From Pseudothauera lacus (GTDB taxonomy: Bacteria > Pseudomonadota > Gammaproteobacteria > Burkholderiales > Rhodocyclaceae), in assembly GCF_003034845.1 (NCBI RefSeq), contig NZ_PZKC01000009.1, positions 1 through 64,000 on the forward strand: a stretch of DNA of 64,000 nt, given 5' to 3'. Below the pieces are notes generated by a model, which made no database searches, was not told the DNA's origin, and was given only the letters and a program-made list of their open reading frames with translations. The position numbers were made by a program, and so were the translations under genes. Position 1 is the first letter of the stretch, and each line of letters begins with the position of its first letter. Below, piece after piece: positions 32,281 to 41,676 of this stretch.

Positions 32281-34377
32281 TCAGCGCAGGGTGAGTGCGT
32301 CGGTAACGATGCGCGGGGTGATGAACACCAGCAGCTCGCGCCGCGAGGACTCACGCTTGGTGTTGCGGAACAGCGCGCCGAGCACCGGCACCTCGCCCAG
32401 CACCGGGACGCGGGCGATGTTGTTGGTCTCGCTTTCCTCGTAGATGCCGCCGATGACCACCGTACCGCCGTTCTCGACCAGCACCTCGGTCTTGACGTTC
32501 TTGGTGTCGATCGCCGGCTCCAGGAAGCCGGCCGGGAACACCGGGCTGTCCTTGTTGACCTCGACGCGCAGTTGCAGGCGCCCGTCCGGCGTGATCGACG
32601 GCCGCACCTTGAGCGACAGCACTGCCTTCTTGAACTCGACGCTGGTCGCCCCGGAGCTGGTTTCCTTGCGGTAGGCGATCTCGGTACCTTGCTCGATGGA
32701 GGCCTCGACGAGGTTGGCGGTCAGCACGCGGGGGCTGGAAACGATGCGCCCACGACCGTCGCTTTCAAGAGCCGACAGCTCGAGATTGAGGAAACGGGTG
32801 GCGGCATTGTTGAACAGCGCCAGATTGACCGTCGAGAAGGAGGCCACCGGCGTGGCGCCACCGCTTTGCGCACCGGTACCGACCAGTGCGCCACCGACGA
32901 CCTGACCAAGGCCGGCGCGGGCGTTGCCGATACGGTGCCCGCGGCCGTCGGTGAAGTTCATCCGCACGCCGAGATCGCGGGCGAAGTCCTTGCTGGCCTC
33001 GACGATGCGCGCCTCGATGAGGACCTGGCGGGGGGCCTGATCGATTTCGACGAAGAGGCGACGCAGGGCATCCAGGCGGCTGGGAACGTCGGTGATGAAG
33101 ACCTTGTTGGAGCGCTCATCGACCACCACGCTGCCGCGCGGCGAGAGCATGGTCTGGTCCTTGCTCTTGAGAAAGTCGAAGATCGCCTTGGCGCTGTGGT
33201 AGTTGATCTGGAAGCTTTCGGTATGCAAGGGCTCGAGATCGCCGATCTGCGCCAGCGCCTCCAGCTGCATCTTCTCGCGCGCGGCGAGCTCGTCACCCGG
33301 GGCGATCCAGATCACGTTGCCGTTCTTGCGCATGTCCAGCCCCTTGGACTGGAGGATGATGTCGAGCGCCTGATCCCAGGGCACATCCTTCAGACGCAGG
33401 GTGAGATTGCCGCGTACCGAATCGCTGGTGATGATGTTGAAGTCGGTGAAGTCGGCAATGACCTGGAGGACGGCACGGACGTCGATGTTCTGGAAATTGA
33501 GTGACAGCTTCTCTCCCGCGTACTGGCCGCGCGGCGCGCCCTGCACGAGGCGGTTGGGATCTTCCACCAGGCGCTTGACCTCAAGCACGAACTGGTTGTC
33601 GCTCTGGTAGGCGTTGTGCTCCCAGAGGCCGTTGGGGGTGATCACCAGGCGGACGTTCTCGCCCTGCTGCTGGGCCACCATGCTGGTGATCGGGGTGGCA
33701 AAGTCGGTGACGTCGGAGCGTCGCTGCAGATGCTCGGGCAGCGAGGTGCGGACGAACTCGACGACAAGGTTGGAGCCCTGCTGGCGGATGTCGATGCCGG
33801 TGTCGGGGTTCGACAGCTCAACCAGCACCCGGCCCTGTCCGTCGGTGCCGCGGCGGAACTTGATGTCGCGGACGCTCTTTGCCGCCTGCTCGGCCTGCTG
33901 CGACGAGGCAGCGAAATTGGCCAACGGTTGCTCGGTGATGGTGGTCAGATCGGCCTGCCCCACGGGGTTGAGGGCGATGATCAGCTCACGGCCCTCGATG
34001 CGGGTCTCGAAAGGCGCCATGCGGGTGAGGTTGAGCACCAGACGCGTGCGATCGCCGACCTGGACGATGTTGGCACTGCGCAACTCGCCCTGGTTGATGG
34101 TCTGCACGTTGTGCCCCAGACCGTTGGCGGTAGCCGGAAAGTCGAAGGCGATGCGCGCCGGATTGGCGACGCTGAAGCTCGCCGGGACGGCATCGAGCGG
34201 CGCCTGCAAGGTCAGCTTGACGAACACCGCCGACCCCTGGAGGGCGGTCTCGAGTTTCTCGATACGGTTGACCTGGTTCTGCGTTTCCGCAGCCCCGCCC
34301 TGCGCCAGCGCAGGCGAGACGGCCACACCACCAAAGACGGCTGCGAGCAGCAACGTTGCGATACCTTTTTTCATCAT
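32281..34377 (-). CDS. pilQ: Type IV pilus secretin PilQ
   Basis: Outer-membrane secretin through which the type IV pilus emerges (698 residues). A signal peptide (about 1-25) precedes two AMIN-type domains that bind peptidoglycan (about 35-250). An STN/N0 domain follows, with LSLNFQNIDVRAVLQVIAD, and then N1. The secretin core ends with VPVLGEVPVLGALFRNT and RELLVFITPRIV. A tandem ATG start at 34377 overlaps the pilP stop. It closes the pilMNOPQ operon, and its partner PilP binds its N0 domain. Confidence 0.96.
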   Translation of the reverse strand: MMKKGIATLLLAAVFGGVAVSPALAQGGAAETQNQVNRIEKLETALQGSAVFVKLTLQAPLDAVPASFSVANPARIAFDFPATANGLGHNVQTINQGELRSANIVQVGDRTRLVLNLTRMAPFETRIEGRELIIALNPVGQADLTTITEQPLANFAASSQQAEQAAKSVRDIKFRRGTDGQGRVLVELSNPDTGIDIRQQGSNLVVEFVRTSLPEHLQRRSDVTDFATPITSMVAQQQGENVRLVITPNGLWEHNAYQSDNQFVLEVKRLVEDPNRLVQGAPRGQYAGEKLSLNFQNIDVRAVLQVIADFTDFNIITSDSVRGNLTLRLKDVPWDQALDIILQSKGLDMRKNGNVIWIAPGDELAAREKMQLEALAQIGDLEPLHTESFQINYHSAKAIFDFLKSKDQTMLSPRGSVVVDERSNKVFITDVPSRLDALRRLFVEIDQAPRQVLIEARIVEASKDFARDLGVRMNFTDGRGHRIGNARAGLGQVVGGALVGTGAQSGGATPVASFSTVNLALFNNAATRFLNLELSALESDGRGRIVSSPRVLTANLVEASIEQGTEIAYRKETSSGATSVEFKKAVLSLKVRPSITPDGRLQLRVEVNKDSPVFPAGFLEPAIDTKNVKTEVLVENGGTVVIGGIYEESETNNIARVPVLGEVPVLGALFRNTKRESSRRELLVFITPRIVTDALTLR

Positions 34378-34922
34378 CTGCCTCCCTGCTGCTCCTGCAA
34401 CAGCAGCGAACTGGTGCGCTCGCTCCAGTCGCCATTGATGTCTTCAACGAGTTCCTTGAGCTGGACTTCGGTTTCCGTCACTGCCGTGACCATGCCGAAG
34501 TTCTGCCCCATGTAATTGCCCACCCGCACCTGGTGAATGGTGTCGCCGATACGGATCAGGGCATGCGCCTGATCACCCTGGATCAGCGCCCCGACCATGG
34601 TCAGCGATTCCAGCGGGAAGGCTTCCAGCGGTTCGCGGCGGCGGTCCAGATCCGGCTGGATGCCGCTGCCGCCGCCCGCCGCGGCGCGTTGCTCGGGCAT
34701 CAGGCGGTCTGCACTGAAGGGGGGCTGGAGGTGTCCTGCTTCGTACTCGACCACCGGGAAGGGCCGGATCTCCGGCAGCGGCTTGACGCCGCCGCGCATC
34801 GTGCGCGCCTGCTCGGTCATCCACGCCTGAATGTTCTCTTCCTCGCTGGCGCAGCCACTCAGCATCGCTGCACCGAGCGCGATGACGATGACCGACCGGG
34901 TTAGCTTCATGCTGGGCCTCAT
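34374..34922 (-). CDS. pilP: Type IV pilus assembly lipoprotein PilP
   Basis: Inner-membrane lipoprotein of 182 residues linking PilNO to the PilQ secretin. A short signal ends in the lipobox LSGCA, giving lipidation at C24. The body contains a flexible linker and a C-terminal HR domain with SLTMVGALIQGDQAHALIR and VGNYMGQNFG. The ATG at 34922 overlaps the pilO stop (ATGA) and has GAGAGG seven bases upstream; an ATG at 34910 is a less supported alternative. Confidence 0.94.
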   Translation of the reverse strand: MRPSMKLTRSVIVIALGAAMLSGCASEEENIQAWMTEQARTMRGGVKPLPEIRPFPVVEYEAGHLQPPFSADRLMPEQRAAAGGGSGIQPDLDRRREPLEAFPLESLTMVGALIQGDQAHALIRIGDTIHQVRVGNYMGQNFGMVTAVTETEVQLKELVEDINGDWSERTSSLLLQEQQGGR

Positions 34923-35605
34923 CTTCTGCCTCTCGAAGTCTGCTGCGCGGCACGTGCCGCCTGCTGCCTGGCAGCCAGTTCCTCTTCGTCGAGATAGCGA
35001 TAGGTGACCGCCTTGGCCTCGAACTTCAGCTGACCGCTGCGATCGCTCTCGATGGCGATGTTGTTGAGGGTGACGATGCGCGGCATGCGGGCGACGTCGC
35101 TGGCGAAGGCACCAAGGTCGTGATAGCCGCCAAGAACGCGGATGTCGATCGGCATCTCGGCATAGAACTCCTTCACGGCCTCTGCACCCGGCTTGAACAG
35201 TTCGAAGGCCAGCCCGCGCCCCAGGCCGGCCTGGTTGATCTCGGCAAGCAGGGAGTCCATCTCCGCACGGTTGGGTAGTTGCCGCAGCAGGGCGCCGAAC
35301 TGGCGGTCGATCTCCTCCAGCTGGCGACGGTGCTCATCCAGATTCACGGCCTGGCGCTTCTTGCTCAGCCACTGCTCCCTGAGGGTCACTTCCTCGGCCT
35401 CGCGGGCGGCCAGATTGTCCATCTGCCCCTGCCAGTGGAACCACCAGGCTGCGGCTAGCGTCGCCACCAGCAGGGCCACGAAGACCGCGACCTTGGGCGC
35501 CGTTGGCCAGGCTCCCGGGTCGTTGGGATTGAGATTCTTGAAATCCTCGGCAAGGCGATTGAGGTCCAGCCCCTTGCCCGGCACAGCTCCTTTACCGAAC
35601 TTCAT
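34919..35605 (-). CDS. pilO: Type IV pilus assembly protein PilO
   Basis: Bitopic inner-membrane protein of 228 residues that pairs with PilN in the alignment complex. A membrane helix lies near 43-62 (VAVFVALLVATLAAAWWF), followed by a coiled-coil region (about 65-110, LREQWLSKKRQAVNLDEHR). The C-terminal ferredoxin-like domain contains FYAEMPIDIRVLGGYHDLG. It overlaps pilN and pilP by four bases each, which fits stoichiometric expression. Confidence 0.94.
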   Translation of the reverse strand: MKFGKGAVPGKGLDLNRLAEDFKNLNPNDPGAWPTAPKVAVFVALLVATLAAAWWFHWQGQMDNLAAREAEEVTLREQWLSKKRQAVNLDEHRRQLEEIDRQFGALLRQLPNRAEMDSLLAEINQAGLGRGLAFELFKPGAEAVKEFYAEMPIDIRVLGGYHDLGAFASDVARMPRIVTLNNIAIESDRSGQLKFEAKAVTYRYLDEEELAARQQAARAAQQTSRGRR

Positions 35606-36222
35606 CGCTGCGCCCCCCTGGCGGCCGCGCGCGCCGGTGTCCCCTGCGCTGCGGGAGTTGCTTCGTCGCCTTCCGCTGCGGCGGGCGGAGCAATGTTGAT
35701 GTTGAGGGTGAACTCGCCCACCCTGCGGCCGTCGACATTGACCGCCTTGACCTCGACAAGCTGCGGCCGGGTGAGGTAGGGCGACTCCTCAAGTGCGCGC
35801 ATCAGGTGGGAGACCCGTGCATTCGACTGTGCATAGCCCACCAGGGTGATGCGCTTGCCAGCCTGCTTCATCGACTTGAGATAGACACCCTCGGGCATCA
35901 GCCGGGTCATTTCGCTCAGCACATGCACGGTTTCGGCACGGTCACCCTGCAGCGCCTCGATGACCTGCTTGCGCTCCAGCAATGAATCGATCTGCTCGCG
36001 CAACTGACGGATCTCGGCGATCTCGCGGTCGAGCTTCTGGATCTCGGTACGGAAAATCTGGTTGGTGCGCTCCTGGCGCTCGATGTAGCCAGCCAGCACG
36101 GTGTGCACGAGCAGCGCGATCACCAGCCCGAGGGCGACCATCAGGCCGGAAACGACGTAGAACTGCTGACGCCGCTCGCGCCGCTTGATCTCGCGGTGCG
36201 GCAGCAGATTGATGCGCGTCAT
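35602..36222 (-). CDS. pilN: Type IV pilus assembly protein PilN
   Basis: Inner-membrane partner of PilO (206 residues). The cytoplasmic N-terminus MTRINLLPHRE carries the conserved INLLP motif that docks onto PilM. A helix at about 23-43 crosses the membrane, a coiled coil spans about 48-85, and a periplasmic domain follows with GVYLKSMKQAGKRITLVGYA. The Ala/Pro-rich tail after about 180 is less conserved. ATGA overlaps join it to pilM and pilO. Confidence 0.94.
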   Translation of the reverse strand: MTRINLLPHREIKRRERRQQFYVVSGLMVALGLVIALLVHTVLAGYIERQERTNQIFRTEIQKLDREIAEIRQLREQIDSLLERKQVIEALQGDRAETVHVLSEMTRLMPEGVYLKSMKQAGKRITLVGYAQSNARVSHLMRALEESPYLTRPQLVEVKAVNVDGRRVGEFTLNINIAPPAAAEGDEATPAAQGTPARAAARGAQR

Positions 36223-37295
36223 GTGTCGAACCTCCGCAACGCCAGTCCGCAGGCCACCATCATCGCCGGGGCATCGGCCAGCAAGGCCTTCGGACGGACG
36301 CTGGAAGACAGGGACATGCCTTCGAAGGGGTTGGCGATGGTAGTCGGGATCTGCGTGCGCCCGCCAACCATCTCACCCAGGCCGGGAAGTACCGCACAGC
36401 CGCCCGCGAGGACGATGTGATCGACCTGGTTGTACTGCGTGGAGGTGAAGAAGAACTGCAGCGCGCGCGACACTTCCAGCGCCATGCTGTCCATGAAGGG
36501 GCGCAGCAGATCACGCTCGTAGTCCTCAGGCAGGCTGCCGGTGCGCTTGGCGCTCTCGGCCTCCTCCACGCTCATGCCGTACTGGCGGGCGATGTCCTGG
36601 GTAAGCTGCGCGCCACCGAAGGCCTGCTCGCGGCTGTAGATCTGCTGGCCGTTACGCAGAACGGTAACGGTGGTGACGCTGGCGCCGATGTTGATCAGGG
36701 CGATGATCTTGCCCTCACCGCCGCCGGGCAGGCGCTGGCGGACCAGCTCGAAGGCGGCCTGGGCGGCGAAGGTATCGACATCCATGATCACCGCCTTGAG
36801 CCCCGCCGCCTCGGCAGCCGCCACCCGGTCCTCGACCTTTTCCTTGCGCGAGGCGGCAATCAGCACCTCGACCTCGTCGGGATTGTCGCGCAGCGGCCCG
36901 ATGACCTGGAAGTCGAGATTGACCTCGTCGAGCGGGAAGGGGATGTATTGATTCGCCTCCGACTCAACCTGGACTTCCATTTCCAGTTCGCGCAGACCGG
37001 CGGGCAGGATGATCTTCTTGGTGATCACCGCGGAGGCCGGCAGGGCCACGGCAACGTTCTTGAGCGAAGCGCCCATTCGTCGCACCGCCCGGCGCACGGA
37101 ATCGCTCACCGCCTCCAGATTGGCGATGTTGCCATCGACCACGGCATCACGCGGCATGGGCTCGATCGCATAGCGTTCGACCCGATAGCCGTCCCTCTCC
37201 GAACCCGACAGCTCGACCAGCTTGACTGATGAAGATGAGATATCCAAACCAGCCAGTTGCCGTGCCTTAGGACTGAACATCGCTAAGTCGATCAC
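36219..37295 (-). CDS. pilM: Type IV pilus actin-like ATPase PilM
   Basis: Cytoplasmic actin-like protein of 358 residues that binds the PilN N-terminus at the inner membrane. Visible nucleotide-fold motifs are AGLDISSSSVKLVEL, ALINIGASVTTVTVLRNGQ and IVLAGGCAVLPGLGEMV. The start is GTG at 37295 with AAGGA eight bases upstream; an ATG at 37280 has no ribosome site. It leads the pil-aro operon and diverges from ponA, as in many beta- and gammaproteobacteria. Confidence 0.95.
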   Translation of the reverse strand: MIDLAMFSPKARQLAGLDISSSSVKLVELSGSERDGYRVERYAIEPMPRDAVVDGNIANLEAVSDSVRRAVRRMGASLKNVAVALPASAVITKKIILPAGLRELEMEVQVESEANQYIPFPLDEVNLDFQVIGPLRDNPDEVEVLIAASRKEKVEDRVAAAEAAGLKAVIMDVDTFAAQAAFELVRQRLPGGGEGKIIALINIGASVTTVTVLRNGQQIYSREQAFGGAQLTQDIARQYGMSVEEAESAKRTGSLPEDYERDLLRPFMDSMALEVSRALQFFFTSTQYNQVDHIVLAGGCAVLPGLGEMVGGRTQIPTTIANPFEGMSLSSSVRPKALLADAPAMMVACGLALRRFDT

Positions 37296-37464
37296 AAAGA
37301 AAGTCCTTAAATTTCTTTATGTTAGGCTTATTTCCTGAATAAGCTTCTGAAATCCTAGCAACAACATTGTCAAGTGTAAAGCAACATCCCTTGACAAAGC
37401 CAACTGGAGGCCCTCTCCCGGGCCCCGTATAATCGCGCCCTCGCCCCTCTGGAACGGACTTTCA
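37296..37464. promoter_or_regulatory. Divergent pilM / ponA promoter region
   Basis: For ponA, TATAAT at 37428-37433 is an exact -10 box, but the TTGACA at 37391-37396 is 31 bases away, too far for a standard pair. On the minus strand TTGACA at 37374-37369 could serve pilM, with no clear -10. A seven-base inverted repeat (GCTTATT/AATAAGC, 37326-37344) lies 31 bases from the pilM start and may be an operator or leader stem. The region is AT-rich compared with its surroundings. Confidence 0.5.
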
Positions 37465-39852
37465 ATGCGCTGGGTTCTCTACCCCCTGGCTTTCATCCTG
37501 GTACTGGTGATCATCGCCATGGCCACGCTTGCTGCCGCCGTGACCCTCGCCTGGCCCAACCTGCCGAGCCTGGAAACCCTCACCGACTATCGTCCGCGTA
37601 TTCCTTTGCGAGTATACACAGCCGATCAGCAACTGCTTGCCGAGTTCGGCGAGGAACGCCGTTCGGTGGTGCGCATCGGCGACGTTCCGCCGATCCTGCG
37701 GCAGGCCATCCTCGCCGCCGAGGATGAGCGCTTCTACGAACACCCCGGCATCGACCCGGTCGGCATCGCCCGCGCCGCCCTTGCCAACCTCAGCACGGGC
37801 GGACGCAGTCAGGGCGCATCGACGATCACCCAGCAGGTGGCACGCAACTTCTTCCTCTCGCGCGAGAAGACGTACAACCGCAAGCTCTACGAGATTCTCC
37901 TCGCCCTCAAGATCGAGCAGAACCTCAGCAAGGACCAGATCCTCGAGCTCTACATCAACCAGATCTTCCTCGGCCATCGTGCCTACGGCTTTTCCGCGGC
38001 GGCGCGAACCTACTTCGGCAAACCGCTGGAGCAGATCAACCTCGCCGAGGCGGCGATGCTGGCCGGGCTGCCGAAGGCGCCCTCGGCCTTCAACCCCATC
38101 GTCAACCCGCGGCGCGCCGAGATCCGCCAGCAGTACGTGCTGCGCCGCATGCTCGACGCCGGCTTCATCGACAACACCGCCTACCAGGCCGCGCTGCAGA
38201 CCCCGGTGCGCACCGTGTCGCGCGCCGACCACAGCGCCTCAGGCATCCTCCAGGGCGGTCACGTCGCCGAGATGGCCCGCCAGATCGCCGTCGACCAGTT
38301 CGGCGAAGACGCCTACCACCTCGGCATCCGCGTCATCACCACGGTCAACTACGCCGACCAGCTCGCCGCCCAGAAGGCGCTGCGCGACGGCGTGCTGACC
38401 TACGACCGCCGTCGTGGCTACCGCGGCCCCGAAGCCTTCGTGGACATTGCCGGCAATGGGACGGCGCTGGAAGAACGTCTCGACGAGGTCATCGCCGAGC
38501 ATGGCGACGTACAGGGCCTGCTCGCCGCGGTGGTGCTGGAAGCCTCCACCCGCGAGGTGCGCGCCTACCGCAACGGCGAGGTCCATACCATCAGCGGCAA
38601 CGGCCTGCGTTTCGTCGCGCCCATGCTCGCCGACAACGCCCCGCAGGCGCGCCGCATCCGCGCCGGCGCGGTGATCCGCATCCGCAACAACGGCGAACAG
38701 GGCTGGGATATCCTCCAGCTCCCCGAAGTGCAGGCGGCCCTGCTCTCCATCGACGCCCGTACCGGCGCCGTGCGTGCGCTGGCCGGCGGTTTCGATTTTG
38801 GCCGCAACCAGTTCAACCATGTCACCCAGGCCTTGCGTCAGGCGGGCTCCAGCCTGAAGCCCTTCGTATACTCCGCGGCACTGGAGCGCGGCTTTTCGCC
38901 GAGCAGCCTGGTAGAGGACGAACCCCTGCACTTTCCCGCCGGCGTGACCGGCTCGCAGGAGTGGACGCCGCGCAACTACGACGGCAAGTTCGACGGTCTG
39001 ATGACCCTGCGCGAGGCCCTCGCGCGCTCCAAGAACATGGTATCGATCCGCGTCCTGCAGTCGATCACCCCGCAGTACGCGCAAGACTACCTGACCCGCT
39101 TCGGTTTCGAGGCCGAACGCCACCCCCCCTTCCTGACCATGGCGCTCGGCGCCGGCAGTGTCACCCCCTGGCAACTGGCCGCAGGCTATGCAGTGTTCGC
39201 CAATGGCGGCTTCCGCATCGAGCCCTACGTGGTGTCGCAGATCATCGACGGCGACGGTCGCGTGGTCGCCCGCATCGATCCGCCGGTAGCCGGCAAGAGC
39301 GCGCCGCGGGTGATCGATCCGCGCAACGCCTGGCTGATGGATTCCATGCTGCAGGACGTCGTCAAGCGTGGCACCGCGACGCGCGCGCGCAGTCTGGGGC
39401 GCAGCGACCTGGCCGGCAAGACCGGCACCACCAACGACTATCAGGACGCCTGGTTCTGCGGCTACAACCCCGACGTGGTGGCTGTCGCCTGGCTCGGCCA
39501 CAGCCAGCCGCGCAACCTCGGCCGCGGCGAAACCGGCGGCTCCGCAGCCCTGCCGATATGGGTGGATTACATGCGCGTGGCGCTCAAGGACGTGCCGGAC
39601 AGACCAATGCCGCGCCCCGAAGGCCTGGTCGCCATCGAGCTTCACGATGGCAGCGCGCAGAGCGAGTTCGTCTATCGCGAGAACAAGCCGCCCGAGCCGC
39701 CGCCGCTGTTCATGCCCTCGTTCGACCTCTCTCCGGCCGCCGAGTCGCCGCACGAAGCCATCCCGCAGGCGCCGCTCGCGCCGCTGCCGCCGCCTGCACC
39801 GCAAGCCCCGGCACCGGTCATCGAGCGCTCCTTCGGCAGCGCCAACCCCTGA
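37465..39852 (+). CDS. mrcA: Penicillin-binding protein 1A (class A PBP)
   Basis: Bifunctional peptidoglycan polymerase and crosslinker of 795 residues, also called ponA. An N-terminal membrane anchor (about 7-30) is followed by the transglycosylase domain, with catalytic E86 in AAEDERFYEHPG and STITQQVARNFF. An OB-like insertion precedes the transpeptidase domain, which has the nucleophile S462 in SSLKPF, SKN in ARSKNMVS and KTG at 652-654. The tail is proline-rich. A ribosome site GGAACGG lies upstream of the ATG. It is divergent from pilM and its stop directly abuts that of cyaY. Confidence 0.96.
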   Translation: MRWVLYPLAFILVLVIIAMATLAAAVTLAWPNLPSLETLTDYRPRIPLRVYTADQQLLAEFGEERRSVVRIGDVPPILRQAILAAEDERFYEHPGIDPVGIARAALANLSTGGRSQGASTITQQVARNFFLSREKTYNRKLYEILLALKIEQNLSKDQILELYINQIFLGHRAYGFSAAARTYFGKPLEQINLAEAAMLAGLPKAPSAFNPIVNPRRAEIRQQYVLRRMLDAGFIDNTAYQAALQTPVRTVSRADHSASGILQGGHVAEMARQIAVDQFGEDAYHLGIRVITTVNYADQLAAQKALRDGVLTYDRRRGYRGPEAFVDIAGNGTALEERLDEVIAEHGDVQGLLAAVVLEASTREVRAYRNGEVHTISGNGLRFVAPMLADNAPQARRIRAGAVIRIRNNGEQGWDILQLPEVQAALLSIDARTGAVRALAGGFDFGRNQFNHVTQALRQAGSSLKPFVYSAALERGFSPSSLVEDEPLHFPAGVTGSQEWTPRNYDGKFDGLMTLREALARSKNMVSIRVLQSITPQYAQDYLTRFGFEAERHPPFLTMALGAGSVTPWQLAAGYAVFANGGFRIEPYVVSQIIDGDGRVVARIDPPVAGKSAPRVIDPRNAWLMDSMLQDVVKRGTATRARSLGRSDLAGKTGTTNDYQDAWFCGYNPDVVAVAWLGHSQPRNLGRGETGGSAALPIWVDYMRVALKDVPDRPMPRPEGLVAIELHDGSAQSEFVYRENKPPEPPPLFMPSFDLSPAAESPHEAIPQAPLAPLPPPAPQAPAPVIERSFGSANP

Positions 39853-40179
39853 TCAGGGCTGCGCCTGCAGCACCACGGCGACGCCGCCCTGCTCGCTCAC
39901 CAGGCGCGACAGCGCGGCGTACAGCTCAACCCCGTCACGGGTGCCCAGCCAGCGCCCGTTCTCGGGGCGGAAATGGAAACCGCCCGAGCGCGCCGCCACC
40001 CAGATCTCGCGCGCCGCGGCATGGCGGTTGATGATCATCTTGCTGCGATCGGCGAACTCCACATCGAGGATGCCTCCCGGCATCTGCTCGATCTCCAGCT
40101 CCGCGCCGCAGGACTCCAGCGCCTCCTCGATACGGGCCAGTTCAGCCTCGGCCAGGGCATTGAACGCTGCCTCTTCCAT
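39853..40179 (-). CDS. cyaY: Frataxin-like iron protein CyaY
   Basis: Frataxin homologue of 108 residues that regulates iron delivery in Fe-S cluster assembly. It begins MEEAAFNALAEAELARIEEA and carries the family core GGILDVEFADRSKMIINRH followed by EIWVAARSGGFHF. Acidic residues of the first helix are retained. The ATG at 40179 fits other members; the frame is open further upstream. It converges on ponA with the two stops side by side in TGATCA, and is divergent from lptM. Confidence 0.95.
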   Translation of the reverse strand: MEEAAFNALAEAELARIEEALESCGAELEIEQMPGGILDVEFADRSKMIINRHAAAREIWVAARSGGFHFRPENGRWLGTRDGVELYAALSRLVSEQGGVAVVLQAQP

Positions 40180-40228
40180 GCGCACTCCATCTGTTAGCAT
40201 TTCATCTTTGAACCCGGATACGCCCGCC

Positions 40229-40381
40229 ATGCGCATCACCCACCTCCTCGCCGCACTGGCCTGCGCCCTGATGCTCCAGGCCTGCGGCATCAAGGGCTCG
40301 CTCTACCTGCCCGAGCAAGCCCCTGCCGGCACTGCCGGCGATCATAGCAAAGCTGCCCCGACCCCCGACGCCAGACCATGA
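40229..40381 (+). CDS. lptM: LPS translocon maturation lipoprotein LptM (YifL-like)
   Basis: Tiny lipoprotein of 50 residues. The signal ends with the lipobox LQACG, so Cys19 would be lipidated. Right after it comes GIKGSLYLPE, the conserved signature of the LptM/YifL family, which helps LptD oxidative maturation in E. coli. The tail is hydrophilic. The gene overlaps lysA by ATGA, the same linkage as in E. coli and many relatives. Confidence 0.9.
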   Translation: MRITHLLAALACALMLQACGIKGSLYLPEQAPAGTAGDHSKAAPTPDARP

Positions 40382-41643
40382 CCACGCAACACCTGCCCAT
40401 GCCCACCCTGCAACGCAAGGGAGGCGAACTGCACCTCGAAGAGGTCGCCCTCAGCGCCATCGCCGAAGAATTCGGCACGCCCACCTACGTTTACTCGCTG
40501 GCTGCGCTGAAGGCTGCCTACGGGGCCTACCGCGATGCCCTCGGCGGACACCGCGCGATGGTCTGCTACGCCGTCAAGGCCAACTCCAGCCTCGCCATCC
40601 TGTCCGTCTTCGCCCGCCTCGGTGCCGGCTTCGACATCGTTTCCGGCGGCGAACTGGCGCGCGTACTGGCCGCCGGCGGCGACCCCGCACGGGTGGTGTT
40701 CTCCGGTGTCGGCAAGAGCGCTGCTGAGATGCGCCAGGCGCTGGATGCCGGCATCCGCTGCTTCAACGTCGAATCCGCTGCCGAGCTCGAACGGCTCGCC
40801 GCCATTGCGGCCGCCATGGGCAAGGTGGCGCCGATCGCCCTGCGCGTCAATCCGGACGTTGACCCCAAGACCCACCCCTACATCTCCACCGGGCTGCGCA
40901 GCAACAAGTTCGGCGTGGCCTTCGACGAAGCGGCCGCCCTGTATCGCCGCGCCGCCACGCTGCCCAGTCTGCGCGTGGCCGGCATCGGCTGCCACATCGG
41001 CTCGCAGCTGCTCGACGGCGCCCCGGTGGTGGAGGCCGCCGCGAAGGTGCTCGACCTCGTCGACCGCCTCGCTGCCGAGGGCATCGCCCTCGACCACATC
41101 GACCTCGGCGGCGGTCTCGGCATCCGCTACCGCGACGAACAGCCGCCCGCAGTGGCCGCCTATCTCGCCCCCCTGCTGGCGCTCTTCGCGGGGCGTGGCG
41201 AAGAGCTGCTGCTTGAGCCGGGGCGCTCGCTGGTCGGCAATGCCGGCCTGCTGCTCACCCGGGTGGAGTATCTGAAGCCCGGCGCGGAGAAGAACTTCGC
41301 CGTCGTCGATGCGGCGATGAACGACCTCGCCCGCCCGGCGCTCTACGACGCCTGGCACGAAGTCGTCGAGGTCGGTGCGGGCAGCGGCGAGCGTGCGCGC
41401 TACGAAGTGGTCGGGCCGATCTGCGAGAGTGGCGACTTCCTGGCTCACGACCGCGCCCTGGCGGTGGCCGCCGGCGACCTGCTGGCCATCCTCTCCGCCG
41501 GCGCCTACGGCATGACCATGAGCTCGAACTACAACACCCGCCCACGTGCCGCCGAAGTGCTGATCGACGGCGCACGCATCCACCTCGCGCGCGCGCGCGA
41601 GCGTGTCGAGGCGCTCTATGCCGGCGAGGCCGCGCTGCCCTGA
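40378..41643 (+). CDS. lysA: Diaminopimelate decarboxylase
   Basis: PLP enzyme of 421 residues that makes L-lysine from meso-diaminopimelate. The cofactor lysine is K67 in CYAVKANSS. Other family features are HIGSQLLD, DLGGGLGIRY, LEPGRSLVGNAG and the active-site cysteine loop GPICESGDFL. The ATG overlaps the lptM stop. Two consecutive in-frame stops (TGATAA) end the gene. Confidence 0.97.
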   Translation: MTTQHLPMPTLQRKGGELHLEEVALSAIAEEFGTPTYVYSLAALKAAYGAYRDALGGHRAMVCYAVKANSSLAILSVFARLGAGFDIVSGGELARVLAAGGDPARVVFSGVGKSAAEMRQALDAGIRCFNVESAAELERLAAIAAAMGKVAPIALRVNPDVDPKTHPYISTGLRSNKFGVAFDEAAALYRRAATLPSLRVAGIGCHIGSQLLDGAPVVEAAAKVLDLVDRLAAEGIALDHIDLGGGLGIRYRDEQPPAVAAYLAPLLALFAGRGEELLLEPGRSLVGNAGLLLTRVEYLKPGAEKNFAVVDAAMNDLARPALYDAWHEVVEVGAGSGERARYEVVGPICESGDFLAHDRALAVAAGDLLAILSAGAYGMTMSSNYNTRPRAAEVLIDGARIHLARARERVEALYAGEAALP

Positions 41644-41676
41644 TAAGGCGGCGGTAGCGGGCGCGTGCGGGCTGAT

